Positions 34,741 to 46,654 of a stretch of 64,000 bases of DNA are shown here, piece by piece. The notes beneath the pieces are model-generated. The model did not search any database, had not been told where the DNA came from, and was given only the letters and a program-made list of their open reading frames with translations. The position numbers and the translations under genes are program-made. Origin of the DNA: Maratus speciosus (lineage: Eukaryota > Arthropoda > Arachnida > Araneae > Salticidae); assembly GCA_963932465.1 (NCBI GenBank), contig OZ010792.1, forward strand, positions 110,850,935 to 110,914,934, read 5' to 3'. How positions within the stretch are numbered: the stretch's first letter is position 1; every line of letters begins with the position of its first letter.

Positions 34741-35905
34741 GGAGATCAGACCAAAGACGACATGATTAGATGTACCAAGAATTGAAATCCGAGAAAGAGA
34801 ACCAGCGAGTTAATTCAGCCTTCAACTGCAATTTTATGCATCGTTGACTTATTTAAAAGTGTGGTATATTTCATATTGCAATTCTAGGTTACGTATTGAA
34901 AATTGTTGTGGCTAATTTCACAAGGGTCTCGGGACTTTTAAAATTGGAAAAAATAGAAAAAAAAGACCATTTTCAACATTTAATATCTTAAAATGTATAT
35001 CATATAAAAACATAAGTTTTATTGGGATTCATTTCATGTATTTTAAAGATTTCAAGATGCAGAATTAGTATTATAATTAGCTCCAAACTGTCAGACATTT
35101 GTCGAGGAGAAAATTGGTATAACAGCTTACACACAGGACTAGAAAATAAATTTTAGGACTAGAATGAATTTTTTTTATGCCTACTTATACTTCTGATTGT
35201 AATAATTACGCTGAACCTAAATAAATTTGTATTTAAAGCATTTTTATAATTTTAATTCAGAGTTGTATTTAGCTAATGAAAATTTTTGAAAATTTCAACA
35301 CTACAATCCCCTAAAAAGATTTTTTTTTTTTTAACAATAAAAAGAAAATTTTATGTTCAGTTTATACAGACTAACATGAAACATATATTTTGAAAATTTT
35401 ATGAATATTCAGAAGTTTTTGAGATATCCTACGCCTTATGCCCCAAAAAGTCATTTGGAAAAAAAATGACTTCAAAGTTGCGGAAATGCTGCTTCAGCTA
35501 TTGAGCGGGTATAATTCTAAAAGCCATTACTTCTGTTCTAATGGGAATTTCAAGGAAAAAATTATGTAAAAATGTCCAGAAAAGATAGGAGTTTAACATC
35601 TGAACAAATTAAAATTTCGAAAATTCTGAAGCTGAGTCCTGAAGCCCCGGGATCCTCAAAGAAAAGAAAAAAATCCACCCACTCAACAAAGTGAAACTTT
35701 CTGACATATCCGCGGACTCACTTTTAAACGTAAAAATGTGCAAAGAGCAGGCATAAGTATTAAAAAGGTTGGAAACCGAATAACGTTTTTCATAATTCGA
35801 TAAATGTATTGTATCTTGAGTCATACGCAAGGCTGTAGTCAAAAAAATATTTCGGAGGGTAATTAAGGGCCCAGAATTCTATTTATTATAAATTATATGA
35901 ATTAT

Positions 35906-35941
<36 letters not shown>

Positions 35942-36336
35942 TGTAAAATATAGTAAAAGATTAAATATTATAGTAAAAAAAAGGAGTATACTTCGTAATT
36001 AGTGTGAAATTGCGCTATTTAAATCAATGCATTAGAATAATATTGAAAAATGTTTTGGAATGGCCGCAGCAGACTAAGTTTATATTTGATTTTTACAATC
36101 GTTCTTTCTGCAAATCTTCTGGTAATCGGTTGCAACGTGGTTCAGGTTGAAATACAAAAATTACTTTTTGACACTGGCTGTAAACTTTTTGAACTAATTC
36201 ACTATAAATTTTAAATTTAAAAGAAAAATAATTCGTTTTCATGCAGTTAACAATTTTTGCCCTTCTCTGAAAAGCTTCGTTTATTGAGTTGTATCGCTTT
36301 AAGTGTGCGATAGATCAAAGGATAGATAAATAAATA
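34741..36336. other. A+T-rich interval, diverged family A piece
   Basis: At 35600-35845 the minus strand carries family A internal blocks shared with 24660-24770 (TTTACGTTTAAAAGTGAGTC, CTGAAAC-like, AAAAAT-rich). A poly-A of about 27 lies at 35911-35937. No gene was recognised. Confidence 0.45.
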
Positions 36337-36442
36337 AATAGAAAGAAATCAGAATTCTGAAGCTTTCTTTTTTTTTAAATAGGAAGGATTAATAAATTCA
36401 AAAAATCCACAAATATTATAATTATCAGTCTCATTCTTGATA
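36337..36442 (+). repeat. ~110-bp direct repeat, left copy
   Basis: It shares GAAATCAGAATTCTGAAGCT... style words with 39547-39656: CAGAATTCTGAAGCTTTC, AAATATTATAATTATCAGTC and TCATTCTTGATA. Its right edge abuts the CAGTTAGAG terminus of the pogo-like element. Confidence 0.9.
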
Positions 36443-36487
36443 CAGTTAGAGTCCCGATTACCCGATCCCGCTTAACCGAGTTTCCGC

Positions 36488-36805
36488 TTTAACCGAGTTA
36501 TTTTCTTCTGGTGGACTGATGGCTTCCATTATTATGAAACAGCCATTATAAATGAAGCGTTAGGTGAAGATGAAAGAGCAGTCGTAAAAAGTTAGAGCTC
36601 TGATTTTCTGGTCAGAATGGGGGAAAAAATGGCCATAACTTTTTTTCAGAAAAAAAAAAAAATGGTCATCCCCCCTTCCTCCCCTTTTAACCAGAAAATC
36701 AGAGTTCTAACTTTTTACAGCTGTTCTTTCATCTTCACCTAACTCTTCATTTATAATGGATGTTTCACAATAATGGAATCCATCAGTCCATTAGAAGAAA
36801 ATGAT
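36488..36805. repeat. Palindrome of pogo-like subterminal sequence
   Basis: AGTTATTTTCTTCTGGTGGA, CATTATTATGAAACAGCC and AAAGAGCAGTCGTAAAAAGT on the left are mirrored on the right (CTTTTTACAGCTGTTCTTTC, CACAATAATGGAATCCATCA). The right arm stops before the terminal CAGT. The left arm also matches 20570-20781. Confidence 0.8.
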
Positions 36806-37083
36806 CCATTCCAAAGGTATAAGTTCGATTGTAAAAGGCAATTCAATACATTGAGCAGAAAGAAGAGGCTACGCCTGCAATTTTCATGACACTAATAAAA
36901 TCACATAGTTGCCAATTTGTACGATTTTGTTACCTCTAAAATTTAAAATAAATGTTTGCCATATTTAATAGTTGACAATTGTTAGATGTCGGCGATTGAA
37001 TTAGGTAAAATTTACTGGTAAGTTTTAGTGGCAAGAAAAAATCTTTGAAATTGGTAGCTATGCTTAAAGTCCCCATACCCCAC

Positions 37084-37132
<49 letters not shown>

Positions 37133-37736
37133 GCAGCAAAATTGACATTTAACAAACAAAAAATTATCAAGGGTCTCTTTCAAATAAACAATTCCATTGG
37201 CCGTTTTTCTTAAAAATAACGAAATCGTAAAATTTATTTTTGAGGACGTGAGTTTCAAAACTCGCCTTATCCAAAAAATCAAATTTTGGAAAATCGCGAA
37301 AAACCTGTAACTGCGACCAAGTACATCGAATACCTCCAATTTTTTGTATACTTATAGCTAGTTGCTCTGCGATATCATTGTGTTAAGTTGGAAAATCTAC
37401 TTTAATTCATTTAATTAATTAATTGGAAAAAGTTTCGGATGAGAAGAGTTTTGTTGCCAACCTATGGATAAGAAGAGTTTTGTTGTCAACCTGTGAATAA
37501 CAAAGTTTTGATATCTAAAAAAAAACATCGTTTATCATACTTGCTGAAAGAAATTAATAGTTTCTATTTTTGGTCATCAGACGATAATATTTTGTATTCA
37601 AAAATATTCCTTATGACAGCTATATGTATGATTAAAATTTAGTGTTACGTTTTATTATAAAAAAACAAACTTATCAACAATCAAATAAAACTTATCATTA
37701 CTAGCTTATGATTAAAATAATTTGTCTTTTAATGTG

Positions 37737-37739
<3 letters not shown>

Positions 37740-37784
<45 letters not shown>
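37740..37784. repeat. (TA)n microsatellite
   Basis: An alternating TA run. Confidence 0.95.
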
Positions 37785-37786
<2 letters not shown>

Positions 37787-37854
37787 GTACTTACAGAATA
37801 TCAAAAAATAAATTAAACAATTAACTCATTGAGTTTTTCTTCTGGAATATCATC

Positions 37855-38115
37855 CTAATCCTCCTCGACCATCTCCTTCTGTTCTGGTTCCTTAGAAATA
37901 ATATTTTTATAGAAAGTAAGTACCTCCATTTGTGACCAGTTTTCATCAAAATGTTTTTTAAACAATGCGTGGACATCCTTAAGTTTCTCTTGCTTCACTG
38001 GGGACTCCCTCCCCCTTCTTTTTAAAAAGAAAGTCCAGGTTTTAGATGCCTCAAGCACAACTTTTACACTCTGAATTTTGATATTCCAAGATTCTTCCGA
38101 AATACACTTCCACAA
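37855..38115 (-). pseudogene. Broken ORF of unknown family
   Basis: A minus-strand frame of about 86 codons contains KTWTFFLKRRGRESPVKQEK and LFKKHFDENWSQMEVLTFYK and ends in an acidic EPEQKEMVEED. One in-frame TAG follows, then DDIPEEKLNELIV and a second stop. The charged, protein-like composition is unlike the chance frames around it. The upstream part runs to a family A insertion site at 38191. Its place inside a pogo-like segment suggests a remnant of that element's protein, but I see no motif that proves this. Confidence 0.4.
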
Positions 38116-38190
38116 ATTTGAAGATAGCCATGTTCTTAGTCTTTACATAGTACCTTATGGTAATGCCTTTGAAAGCGCACTGCGATGCAC

Positions 38191-38621
38191 TTAAAGGTGT
38201 TCTCAAATCCAAAAGGGCAACTTTCTGACATAAGTTTTAATTTATTTTTATTCGAAAATGCATGAAACTAGCTGGTGTTGTTGTTCAGAAACTATGTCAT
38301 CGAGCTGTTTTTTCCATATTTTTGCAAACGCAATAGATCTTTCAGAAAAGAGTGTCAAAGTGGACGTTTCGAACCGAGTTTCCGCACGAACGGAGAATAA
38401 GCACTCAAGAGCGAGCGCAAAAAGTGTTTGTCACGCGATCAAAAACGCTTATAACTCAGTAGGTAATTGATTGATCAAAAAATGGAAAAAACAGGTCAAT
38501 TCCAAATCGCTTATTCCGTGGCCAGGCTTTCCAATTTTACATCTTTCCGTTAAAAAATGAATTCGTAAATGTGCCAGAACGTTTTGCGCTTGTTCAGTAG
38601 AGCAGTTAAGAACAGCCTTAA
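38191..38621 (+). mobile_element. Family A TTAA element, full-length copy
   Basis: TTAAAGGTGTTCTCAAATCC on the left and TTAAGAACAGCC then TTAA on the right. It is in reverse orientation to the copy at 8400. It is nested in the pogo-like segment. Confidence 0.85.
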
Positions 38622-39546
38622 AAAAACTTTCAAGGTGAAAATTTTACTTTTCTGGATGTTTCATGGAAGGGAAGAAACCTAGACGGTTTCTTGAAGAAGG
38701 TGTTTGAGATGTGAACTTCAAAATAAAGTTATCTTATGCAGTTTTGTGTTTGCTTGAAAATAAAAAGCTTGGTGGAAGCGTCATACATCTTGCATTGAGA
38801 GAATTGAATACTCGGGGCTCTCTTTCTTGTGAGTGCACTTTAAGAGGACCGGAAATGCCTTAGGTTTATGCCTGAGAATAAAAATTAAATCTGTTAACAC
38901 CTTCTGACAGTGAGAAATATAGAAAGTTATACTCCATTTTGAACTTACATTTTAATCTTCTTTTGCGTGTATTCTTTACTAGCCCATGTGTTCGTATTTC
39001 TTTTTCTCTTCTTTCCCCTTCCCCCACAAAATGCAAGAGTTTATTCACTGTTCTATATTCATAAGACATGCTGTAAAATTTATTTAATTAATTTGTGTGA
39101 ATAGAACAGGCAAAAACTTTAAACGAAAGTAGTAACAGGTCGCAGAGAAATGCAGAAATGCAGGAAAATTACTGTGATAGTAGCTGATAAGTTAGTCGTC
39201 CATTGGTCTATGAATGCGCAGGGATAAAGCTAGTTTCGTTGCCAACTCCCTAGTGGATAAGGCGAGTTTTGAAACCAAACCAATATTTTAAGAACCCAAA
39301 AATAAAGGATAAAAATGGTTTTTTTTTACAGATTATAGTGTTTTTTCCGTGCAGGTTTACCAATAGAATAGATTGGCAGTGAAAACTCGACTTTTTTAAT
39401 TTTGGATGAGGCGAGTTTGGAAACTCGCGTCCTCATTTCATCTCTTTAGTTGGTGAAGATCTGTGTAAATCCGATTTATCCGAGTTTTTTGCTTATCCGA
39501 AGTGAGCTTGGTACATATTAACTCGGATAATCAGGGCTCTACTGCA

Positions 39547-39656
39547 AATAGAAATAAATCAGAATTCTGAAGCTTTCTTTTTTTTTTTTAATAAGAAGGA
39601 TAAATAAATTCTCAAAAAATCCCCAAATATTATAATTATCAGTCTCATTCTTGATA
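39547..39656 (+). repeat. ~110-bp direct repeat, right copy
   Basis: It is about 93% identical by eye to 36337-36442 and begins two bases after the CTACTG end of the pogo-like segment. Confidence 0.9.
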
Positions 39657-39959
39657 TAAGAAACGACTCTTACTTTCTCAATGTCGACATGATTAACATC
39701 TAACCTATATTAATATTCATGCGGAAGCATAACTTGACGTATCTTCTAAGGCTGCTTTTGGTATAATCACATTTATTTCCATACTAATTAAGTTAAAAAC
39801 CTTCGTCGCGTATAACAATTAAAAGAAACGAGCTGCTTTTCAGACTGTGTGCTGCTGGCTCTTCTATAATTCATGAATTTCGATTTCAATTCTTTTGGCC
39901 GATCGAAGTAACGTACAAGTTCATCCTGATAAAAACGGATTAAAAGTTATGTCAGTACA

Positions 39960-40345
39960 GGTGTTAAATATGTATTGATTGAGTTTCAAATTTATACAAT
40001 GGTGAAAAGCACAGCGAGTCCCAAAGTAAAAGTCCCTGACAGATTTTAAAATTCAATATAAAATCAAGTAATTGTCGTACAGGAGTGTGATTTGGACTAA
40101 AATGCTTGTCACGATGAAAAGTTTTCTTCAAACGAATAAAAATAATTAGTTCCAAACTTCGATCATACATGGCGCCACTTGTCCATATGCTTGGTTTCAA
40201 ACATGGGATTTTTTCTAATTTTCGGATTAGTTTTGATCCTGTGACACAGAAATGACGGCTGTCATTCTTATTCCCTTATTCAGTCGTCATTTTTGTGTTA
40301 CAGCGTCAAAATGTGTCACGGAATTTTGGGACACCCTGCATATTT
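39960..40345 (-). repeat. Dispersed repeat with hairpin, Tc1/mariner-like end
   Basis: On the minus strand it begins GCAGGGTGTCCCAAAATTCC. Positions 40231-40304 form a hairpin with arms TGTGACACAGAAATGACG and CGTCATTTTTGTGTTACAGC. The left part (AGATTTTAAAATTCAATATA, AGTCCCAAAGT) resembles 50325-50420. The family name is uncertain. Confidence 0.4.
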
Positions 40346-40384
40346 ATGAACGCTGTAGAAATAAATGACACAGAAATAAAATAA

Positions 40385-40543
40385 CGTATATACTCGTGTA
40401 TAAGTCGACCCCCAATGTTTAAGGGTGTTCTCAAATCCAAAAGGGCAACTTTCTAACATAAGTTTTAATTTATTTTTGTTGGAAAATTCCTGAAACTAGC
40501 TGGTGTTGTTATTCAGAAACTATGTCATCGAGCTGTTTTCTCC

Positions 40544-40577
<34 letters not shown>

Positions 40578-41579
40578 AAACGCAATAGATCTTGCAGAAA
40601 ATAGTGTCAAAGTGGACAGTTTCCGCGGGAACGGAGAATAAGCACACAAGAGAGGGCGAAAAACGTGTTTGTCACTCGATCAAAAACGCTTATAACTCAA
40701 TAGATAATTGATTGATCAAAAAATGGAAAACACAGTTCAATTCCGGCCAGGCTTTCCGATTTTATATTTTTCCGTTAAAAATGAATTCGTAAATGTGTCA
40801 AAAAGTTTTGCGCTTGTTGAGCAGAGCAGTTAAGAACAGCCTTAAGCAAGATTTTGAAAAAAAAAATGAATTTTCGTGTATAAGTCGAACCACATTTCTG
40901 GTAGTATGTTGAAAAATGATTTGTAATCGAGGATAAAAAAAAAATAATAATAATAAATTTTCATTAAATTAGTAAATATTTTTTTTCTACGCTTCTAATC
41001 AGATTTGTTTTTTAAAATTCAATGTTTTAATCCTGGATAATTATGTACAACCAGAGAAACTTAAACTATTTTGAAACCTATTCACGTCCATTTAATAGTA
41101 CTTAAAAACAAATTCTTTCAAAAATCTATTCAAGCCTTATTTACAAGAGTAAACAGCTTCTTAGTCTGCTAAAATATAGTACTACTTTAACTTGTAGAGC
41201 TTTTAGAAGAGATATCTAGAAACATTTTCAAGTTGAACTCTTTTTAAAGAGGGAATTATAATGTTGAAAGGAATGCCCCTGTATTGAAGGGAATTCTATC
41301 CCAAGAGAGAATGGGTGCAGAACAATTACAGGGACATTATTGTTGAGCTTTTTTTTGTCAGTCACAAAGAAATGACCATAGTCCGCTTTTATCTATCTCT
41401 CCAACCTAGATCTATATGTGATTATTTAAAAGACTTGCCCATTCGCCAATTATCTACGAAATTTTTTTTATTTTATTTTATTTATTTATTTATTTTTTAC
41501 TAACTCATGTATCAGTCGACCCCATATTTTCAACTCCCAAATTTTGTCTAAAATTCTTCGACTTACACGAATATAGACG
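40385..41579. mobile_element. TIR element, CGTATATACTCG termini
   Basis: The left end CGTATATACTCGTGTATAAG continues TCGAC; the inverted right end reads CGTCTATATTCGTGTAAGTC then GAA. A family A copy is nested at 40419-40845, after which the interrupted word reads TGTATAAGTCGAACC. The remainder shows no transposase frame. Confidence 0.65.
40419..40845 (+). mobile_element. Family A TTAA element, full-length copy
   Basis: It is bounded by TTAAGGGTGTTCTCAAATCC and AAGAACAGCC then TTAA. A 26-bp poly-T lies at about 40550-40575 in the place where other copies have short T-runs. Confidence 0.85.
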
Positions 41580-41629
41580 GTACACCATTTAAATTAATTT
41601 GTCTTCTAAACCAAGTGTATCCAACCTTT

Positions 41630-42861
41630 TTAGCTCACAGGCTATCAAAGCCTGAGAGCTTATGTGTACGCCGGTTCTGAATGTATGTATGTATGTACGT
41701 AACGCGATAACTCTTGATAAAAACATCCCATTTCCTTCAATTTTTTTTTCTAGTTTCATTCTGATAAGGCGCTTCCCTAATTAGATTTGGGGGTTCATTG
41801 GTTAAGGATAAAGGGGGAAAAGGGGGGTTAGTCCACCTCCCCCCCACACTAATTCAGATAAATGGGTTTTTCATACAGAATTATTCGATTTGCTCCGAAT
41901 TTGGTATACCGGTTTATTATGTTAAGGAACTTCTCTGATTAGTTTTGGGGGTTCATTGGTTAAGGATAAAGGGGGAAAAGGGGGGTTAGTCCACTCCCCT
42001 CTTAATTGAGATAATTGTGTTTTTCATGCAAAATTATTCGATTTGCTCCGAATTTGGTATACCGGTTTATTATGTTACGGAACTTCCCTGATTAGTTTTG
42101 GGGGTTCATTGGTTAAGGATAAAGGGGGAAAAGGGAGGTTAGTCCACTCCCCTCTTAATTGAGATAAATGTGTTTTTCATGCAAAATTATTCGATTTGCT
42201 CCGAATTTAGTATACCGGTTTATTATGTTAAGGAACTTCCCTGATTAGTTTTGGGGGTTCATTGGTTAAGGATAAAGGGGGAAAAGGGAGGTTAGTCCCC
42301 CCCCCCTTAATTCAGATAAATGGGTTTTTCCTACAGAATTATTCGATTTGCTCCGAATTTGGTATACCGGTTTATTATGTTAAGGAGCTTCCCTGATTCG
42401 TTTTGGGGGTTCATTGGTTAAGGATAAAGGGAGAAAGGGGACTAGTCGATCCCCCTTAATTTAGATAAACGGGTTTTTCATGTAGAATTATTCGATTTGC
42501 TCCAAATTTAGTATACCGGTTTATTATGTTAAGGTGCTTCCCTGATTCGTTTTTGGGATTCATTGGTTAAGGATAAAGGGGTAAAAGAGGGCTAATCCAC
42601 TCCCCTTAATTTATATAAATGGTTTTCTTGCAGGATTATTCGATTTGCTCCAAATTTGGTATACCGGTTTATTATGTTAAGGAGCTTCCCTGGTTATATT
42701 TGGACGTTCATTGGTTAAGTATAAAGGGGGAAACGGGTTGTAAACCCCCTTCCCTTATTTTTTTGAGGGGCATTATTCTTTAAAATAAGAGTATAATATA
42801 CAATTAGTGTGAATAGCCTGTGAGCTCAATGCCATCAGTTTAGCTGGGCACTTTTCTTTTT
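41630..42861 (+). mobile_element. Hairpin-headed element, 7 x ~150-bp repeats, copy 1
   Basis: The head TAGCTCACAGGCTATCAAAG with CCTGAG forms a hairpin and pairs with the tail TAGCCTGTGAGCTCA. Next comes a (GTAT)n stretch near 41692 and ACGTAACGCGATAACTC. Then about seven tandem units follow, each starting near TTCATTGGTTAAGGATAAAG and carrying TTATTCGATTTGCTC and GGTATACCGGTTTATTATG, spaced 148-158 bp. The tail is GCCATCAGTTTAGCTGGGCA with CTTTTCTTTTT. No coding frame is present. The order of short subterminal inverted repeats, microsatellite, ~150-bp tandem units and T-rich edges matches Helentron-associated (DINE-1-like) elements; this assignment is inference. Confidence 0.75.
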
Positions 42862-43942
42862 TTAGCTCACAGGCTACCAACGCCTGAGATCTTATGTTCC
42901 CGCCGGTTGTGGATGTACGTACGTGTGTACGTATGTACGTAACGCGATAACTCTTGATAGAAACATCCCATTTGCTTAATTTTTTTTTCTAGTTTCATTC
43001 TGATAAGGCTCTTCCCTGATTAGTTTTCGGTGTTCATTGGTTAAGGATAAAGGGGGAAAAGAGGGGTTAGCCCTCCCCCATTAATTCAGATAAATGGGTT
43101 TTTCATGCGGAATTATTCGATTTGCTCCGAATTTGGTATACCAGTTTTTTATGTTAAGGAACTTCCCTGATCAGTTTTGGGGGTTCATTGGTTAAGGATA
43201 AAGGGGGAAAAGGGGGGTTAGTCCCCCCCTCTTAATTCAGATAAATGGGTTTTTCATGCGGAATTATTCGATTTGCTCCGAATTTGGTATACCAGTTTTT
43301 TATGTTAAGGAACTTCCCTGATCAGTTTTGGGGGTTCATTGGTTAAGGATAAAGGGGGAAAAGGGGGGTTAGTCCCCCCCTCTTAATTCAGATAAATGGG
43401 TTTCTCATGCAGAATTATTCGATTTGCTCTAAATTTTGTATACCGATTTATTATGTTAAGGAGCTTCCCTGATTCGTTTTAGGGATTCATTGGTTAAGGA
43501 TAAAGGGGGTAAGGGGCTAATCCACCACCACCCCCCTTAATTTAGATAAACGGGTTTTTCATGCAAAATTATTCGATTTGCTCAAAATTTGGTATACCGG
43601 TTTATTATGTTAAGGAGTTTTCCTGATTCGTTTTAGGGATTCATTGGTTAAGGATAAAGGGGTAAAAGGGGTGTAGTCCACCCCCTTAATTTAGATAAAT
43701 GGTTTTTTTGCAGGATTATTCGATTTGCTCCAAATTTGGTATACCGGTTTATTATGTTAAGGAGCTTCCCTGGTTAGATTTGGAGGTTCATTGGTTAAGT
43801 ATAAAGGGGGAAACGGGGTCTAAACCCCTTTTATTTATTTTTTTTGAGGGGCATTATTCTTTAAAATAGGAGTTTAATATACAATTAGTGTAAATAGCCT
43901 GTGAGCTCAATGCCATCAGTTTAGCTAGCCACTTTTCTTTTT
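42862..43942 (+). mobile_element. Hairpin-headed tandem-repeat element, copy 2
   Basis: It starts immediately at the end of copy 1 in the same orientation, with TTAGCTCACAGGCTACCAAC and GCCTGAG, then GTACGTATGTACGTAACGCG. About six or seven units of ~150 bp follow. It ends TAGCCTGTGAGCTCAATGCC then ATCAGTTTAGC. Two neighbouring units near 43140-43390 are almost identical, which suggests recent expansion. Confidence 0.75.
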
Positions 43943-44235
43943 TATTTATCTTACAACACGCTTCCTTCCATAGTTATACATCCTCGGTACACTATTATTT
44001 AGTATCATTGAAAAAAAAAAAGTAGAGATGACCATATGTCTTTATGAATTAAACCTTTGTATCACCATTGTTGCTTATCTGCAACGTACCCAATACCCAA
44101 TAGTCTACCTTTAGATATGGAGTTTTCAATTGAGAATCTGTCTCTACGGAGTTGAAAATTTGTTAGTAAATGAACAATAATGGCAGGGCTGAAGCTGACT
44201 CTGATTATTTTTTCCTTTTCTTAAAAATTACTGTA

Positions 44236-46517
44236 GGGGAAACTGTCCCAAAATGACATACTTACGTAAAATGACATACCCCATGTTTCTTAATATTGTC
44301 GCTGGAGGACAGCACTGATACACAGTTTTGTTGTGGAATCGATCAGCGACGATAAGCATTTAATTTAATGACTAAGGTTTCAAGTTTGCATTTTTCATTA
44401 TTTACAAAGAAATTGTTTACACCTTCGTCAGAAATTTCTTGGGACTGTTTTGTGGTGATAATTCACGTCTGTTTCATTTTAGTGATTACATATCTGAAGT
44501 ATTATTTGAGAGCTTATTTCTTTCTAGATTATTTTCTGTATATGCAAAAATTTATAATTGCATGTAATTTCGAATCTCAATATGGACATGGTAGGTAAAA
44601 TGACATGCCGGTTTTTTAAAAACGGAATCTATCCCTTGAACCCAGACATTTTTCCCGATTATGTTTTCTGTGTTTCAGTTGCGACAGAAAGTCTACTGTA
44701 AAATAAGAAAAGCAACGATAGCAACACAAGTTCTATACAGCCAATCTAGACCTAATCCGTCAATATTCACGGTTTAAATGTCACCACCTCCAACTTCAGC
44801 GCCAACAACATCTGTTTCGGATACTCGAAGACGTATGTATATTTTCAACAAGCAGCCTCTTCAAACTTCAAGTTCATCATATTCATATATGACATATGAG
44901 ATCACTCTAAGGGCCTCATACCTCATTGTACACCTCATGTTAGATCATATACTCTAAAAAGATGAAGCATAAAGATGCACTAATCTGACTAGCAGTCCTA
45001 ATATTACTGAAGCGACGGCACAAAAGTTGCTGGGAAACAAAATTTACAATCAAGACGTGCAGCTATGAAGAAAATTCGCTTTGTTAGATAGAATGATGAC
45101 GACAAAGACACGAATCTCTCTGCAGATGATGATGATGAAGCATGTCTTTATTCCATTGATGTATTCAGTCACTGTCAAAACGGAGGAAAAGTGGATAAAA
45201 TGTGTTACATGTTCAAAGTAGTCACATAGTGAATGTGCCAATGTTTTTTGGCGTGCAAAAAAATGTATTTGTGATGTAAGCAAGTACAATATTAATAGCA
45301 ACTTATGGGTGTGTCATTTTAGGACACCACTGTAGATAAAATGACACAGTGCAGCATTTTATATAAATCGTTATTATGATGCTGTGACTTAGAGATCTGC
45401 ACGGGCCGAGCTCCGGTCTATTTTTATTCACGGCACTCGGGCCGAGCCTGGGGCATACTTTTTTCTGAAGGCTCGGACCGGGCCTAGTGACTACTCTTTA
45501 CGGACCGGGTGCAGGCCTTACCTTTTTCCGGAAGAATCGGGCCGGGACTGGTTTAATTCCTAGTTTTCACGGCCCAAAATTTTCAGTCCTGGTTTTGAGC
45601 CAGCCCGCATGAAAATCATTGTCTCGGCGTGTAGCCCAAAGATTTTTGTAAAAAGTGCATGCATTTTTAAATCGTCATTATTCTACAATTAAACATTAAA
45701 ATTTATTCTTTTTAAAGAATTGTATATTTCTACGCTTATTAAAATATAGCTAAATAAAAATATAGTAAAACGTGTGAAAAAGAACCTGCCTATGATGGAA
45801 TTCTGTTTTAAACTGATAAACGTGTTGATCCATGCAAAATTAATATACTAATATGTAAGAAAAGAATATATAATACATTTACACTTGCTAAGAAGGGAAC
45901 TTGTCTATAGCGCATTTTTTTTCTTTTCTATGCAATCGTCTTAAAAGATTTTTCTGTATAGCATTTTTCAGATTTTTAACACTTCAATACATGGAATATG
46001 GATTAACAATATTAATGATTACTGAAACATTTACATACAAGAAATAGCGATTCATTAAAAAAATAAATATCGCAGCCTGCGGCACTTCTATTTAAAATGA
46101 AGATTATAAACCTGAAAAAAAAGTTAATATAAATATTTTTGGTCAGAAGCCCTCGTACGAGACAAATTTTCAACCACATCGACGTAAAAATCAATGTTTT
46201 GCAGAAATTCACTCGGGCCGGGCTCGGCTCGAGATTTTAATATTTGTCCGGGTCGGGCCAGTCTCGGATCGAACTTTTAACTTTTTTACCGGGCCGGGGC
46301 GGGCCGAATTTTTTTTCTATGAGTCGGGCTGGGCGCCTGGAAATTTCGGCCCATTCAGACCTCTACTGAGACTATATTTGTTACATTTTAATTGGCATCA
46401 TTGCATTTTGTATGTACTTTTCAAAGTTAGTTTGTAAAAAATAAAGGTCATGAGAAAACATTTGTACGAATTAAAACATTTTTTTCGTAGGATATGCCAT
46501 TTTAGGACAGTTTCCCC
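44236..46517. mobile_element. TA-target TIR element E3, split by a hAT
   Basis: The left end is GGGGAAACTGTCCCAAAATG and the inverted right end GGGGAAACTGTCCTAAAATG, each beside TA (44234-44235 and 46518-46519). The motif AAAATGACATACC or AAAATGACACAG recurs inside near 44265, 44597 and 45338, and inverted near 45316. The element without the hAT is about 1.3 kb and holds no transposase frame. Confidence 0.8.
45390..46365. mobile_element. Non-autonomous hAT element, 7/8 TSD
   Basis: The left end is TAGAGATCTGCACGGGCCGA and the inverted right end TAGAGGTCTGAATGGGCCGA. The flanks are CTGTGACT (45382-45389) and CTGAGACT (46366-46373). Both subterminal zones are G+C-rich (GGGCCGGGC words) around an A+T-rich core with no meaningful frame. 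It is nested in E3. Confidence 0.85.
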
Positions 46518-46654
46518 TAGTGAAAAATATTTTCGCTAACTCCGTTTTGCTCAAATATATTTAATAATTAATTTTCTTTTTATTAGCGACAAAGTTCTAT
46601 TTCTTTTAAGGCCCACGTTTCCGTCGTGAACGGAAATGTGTTGTCCACATAATA

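Larger units (their letters stand above)
36443..39544. mobile_element. Pogo/Tigger-like segment between direct repeats
   Basis: The left end is CAGTTAGAGTCCCGATTACC and the inverted right end CAGTAGAGCCCTGATTATCC, both of pogo/Tigger style. The 3.1-kb interior holds a palindrome at 36488-36805, a 41-A run at 37089-37130, a (TA)n run, a broken minus-strand frame at 37855-38115 and a family A copy. The ends may belong to one element or to two related ones. The directly repeated flanks are the unusual point. Confidence 0.55.

Noticed and set aside
36936..37339. Two minus-strand frames with long Phe runs
   Set aside because: They read through a 41-bp poly-A tract; no motif was seen outside it.
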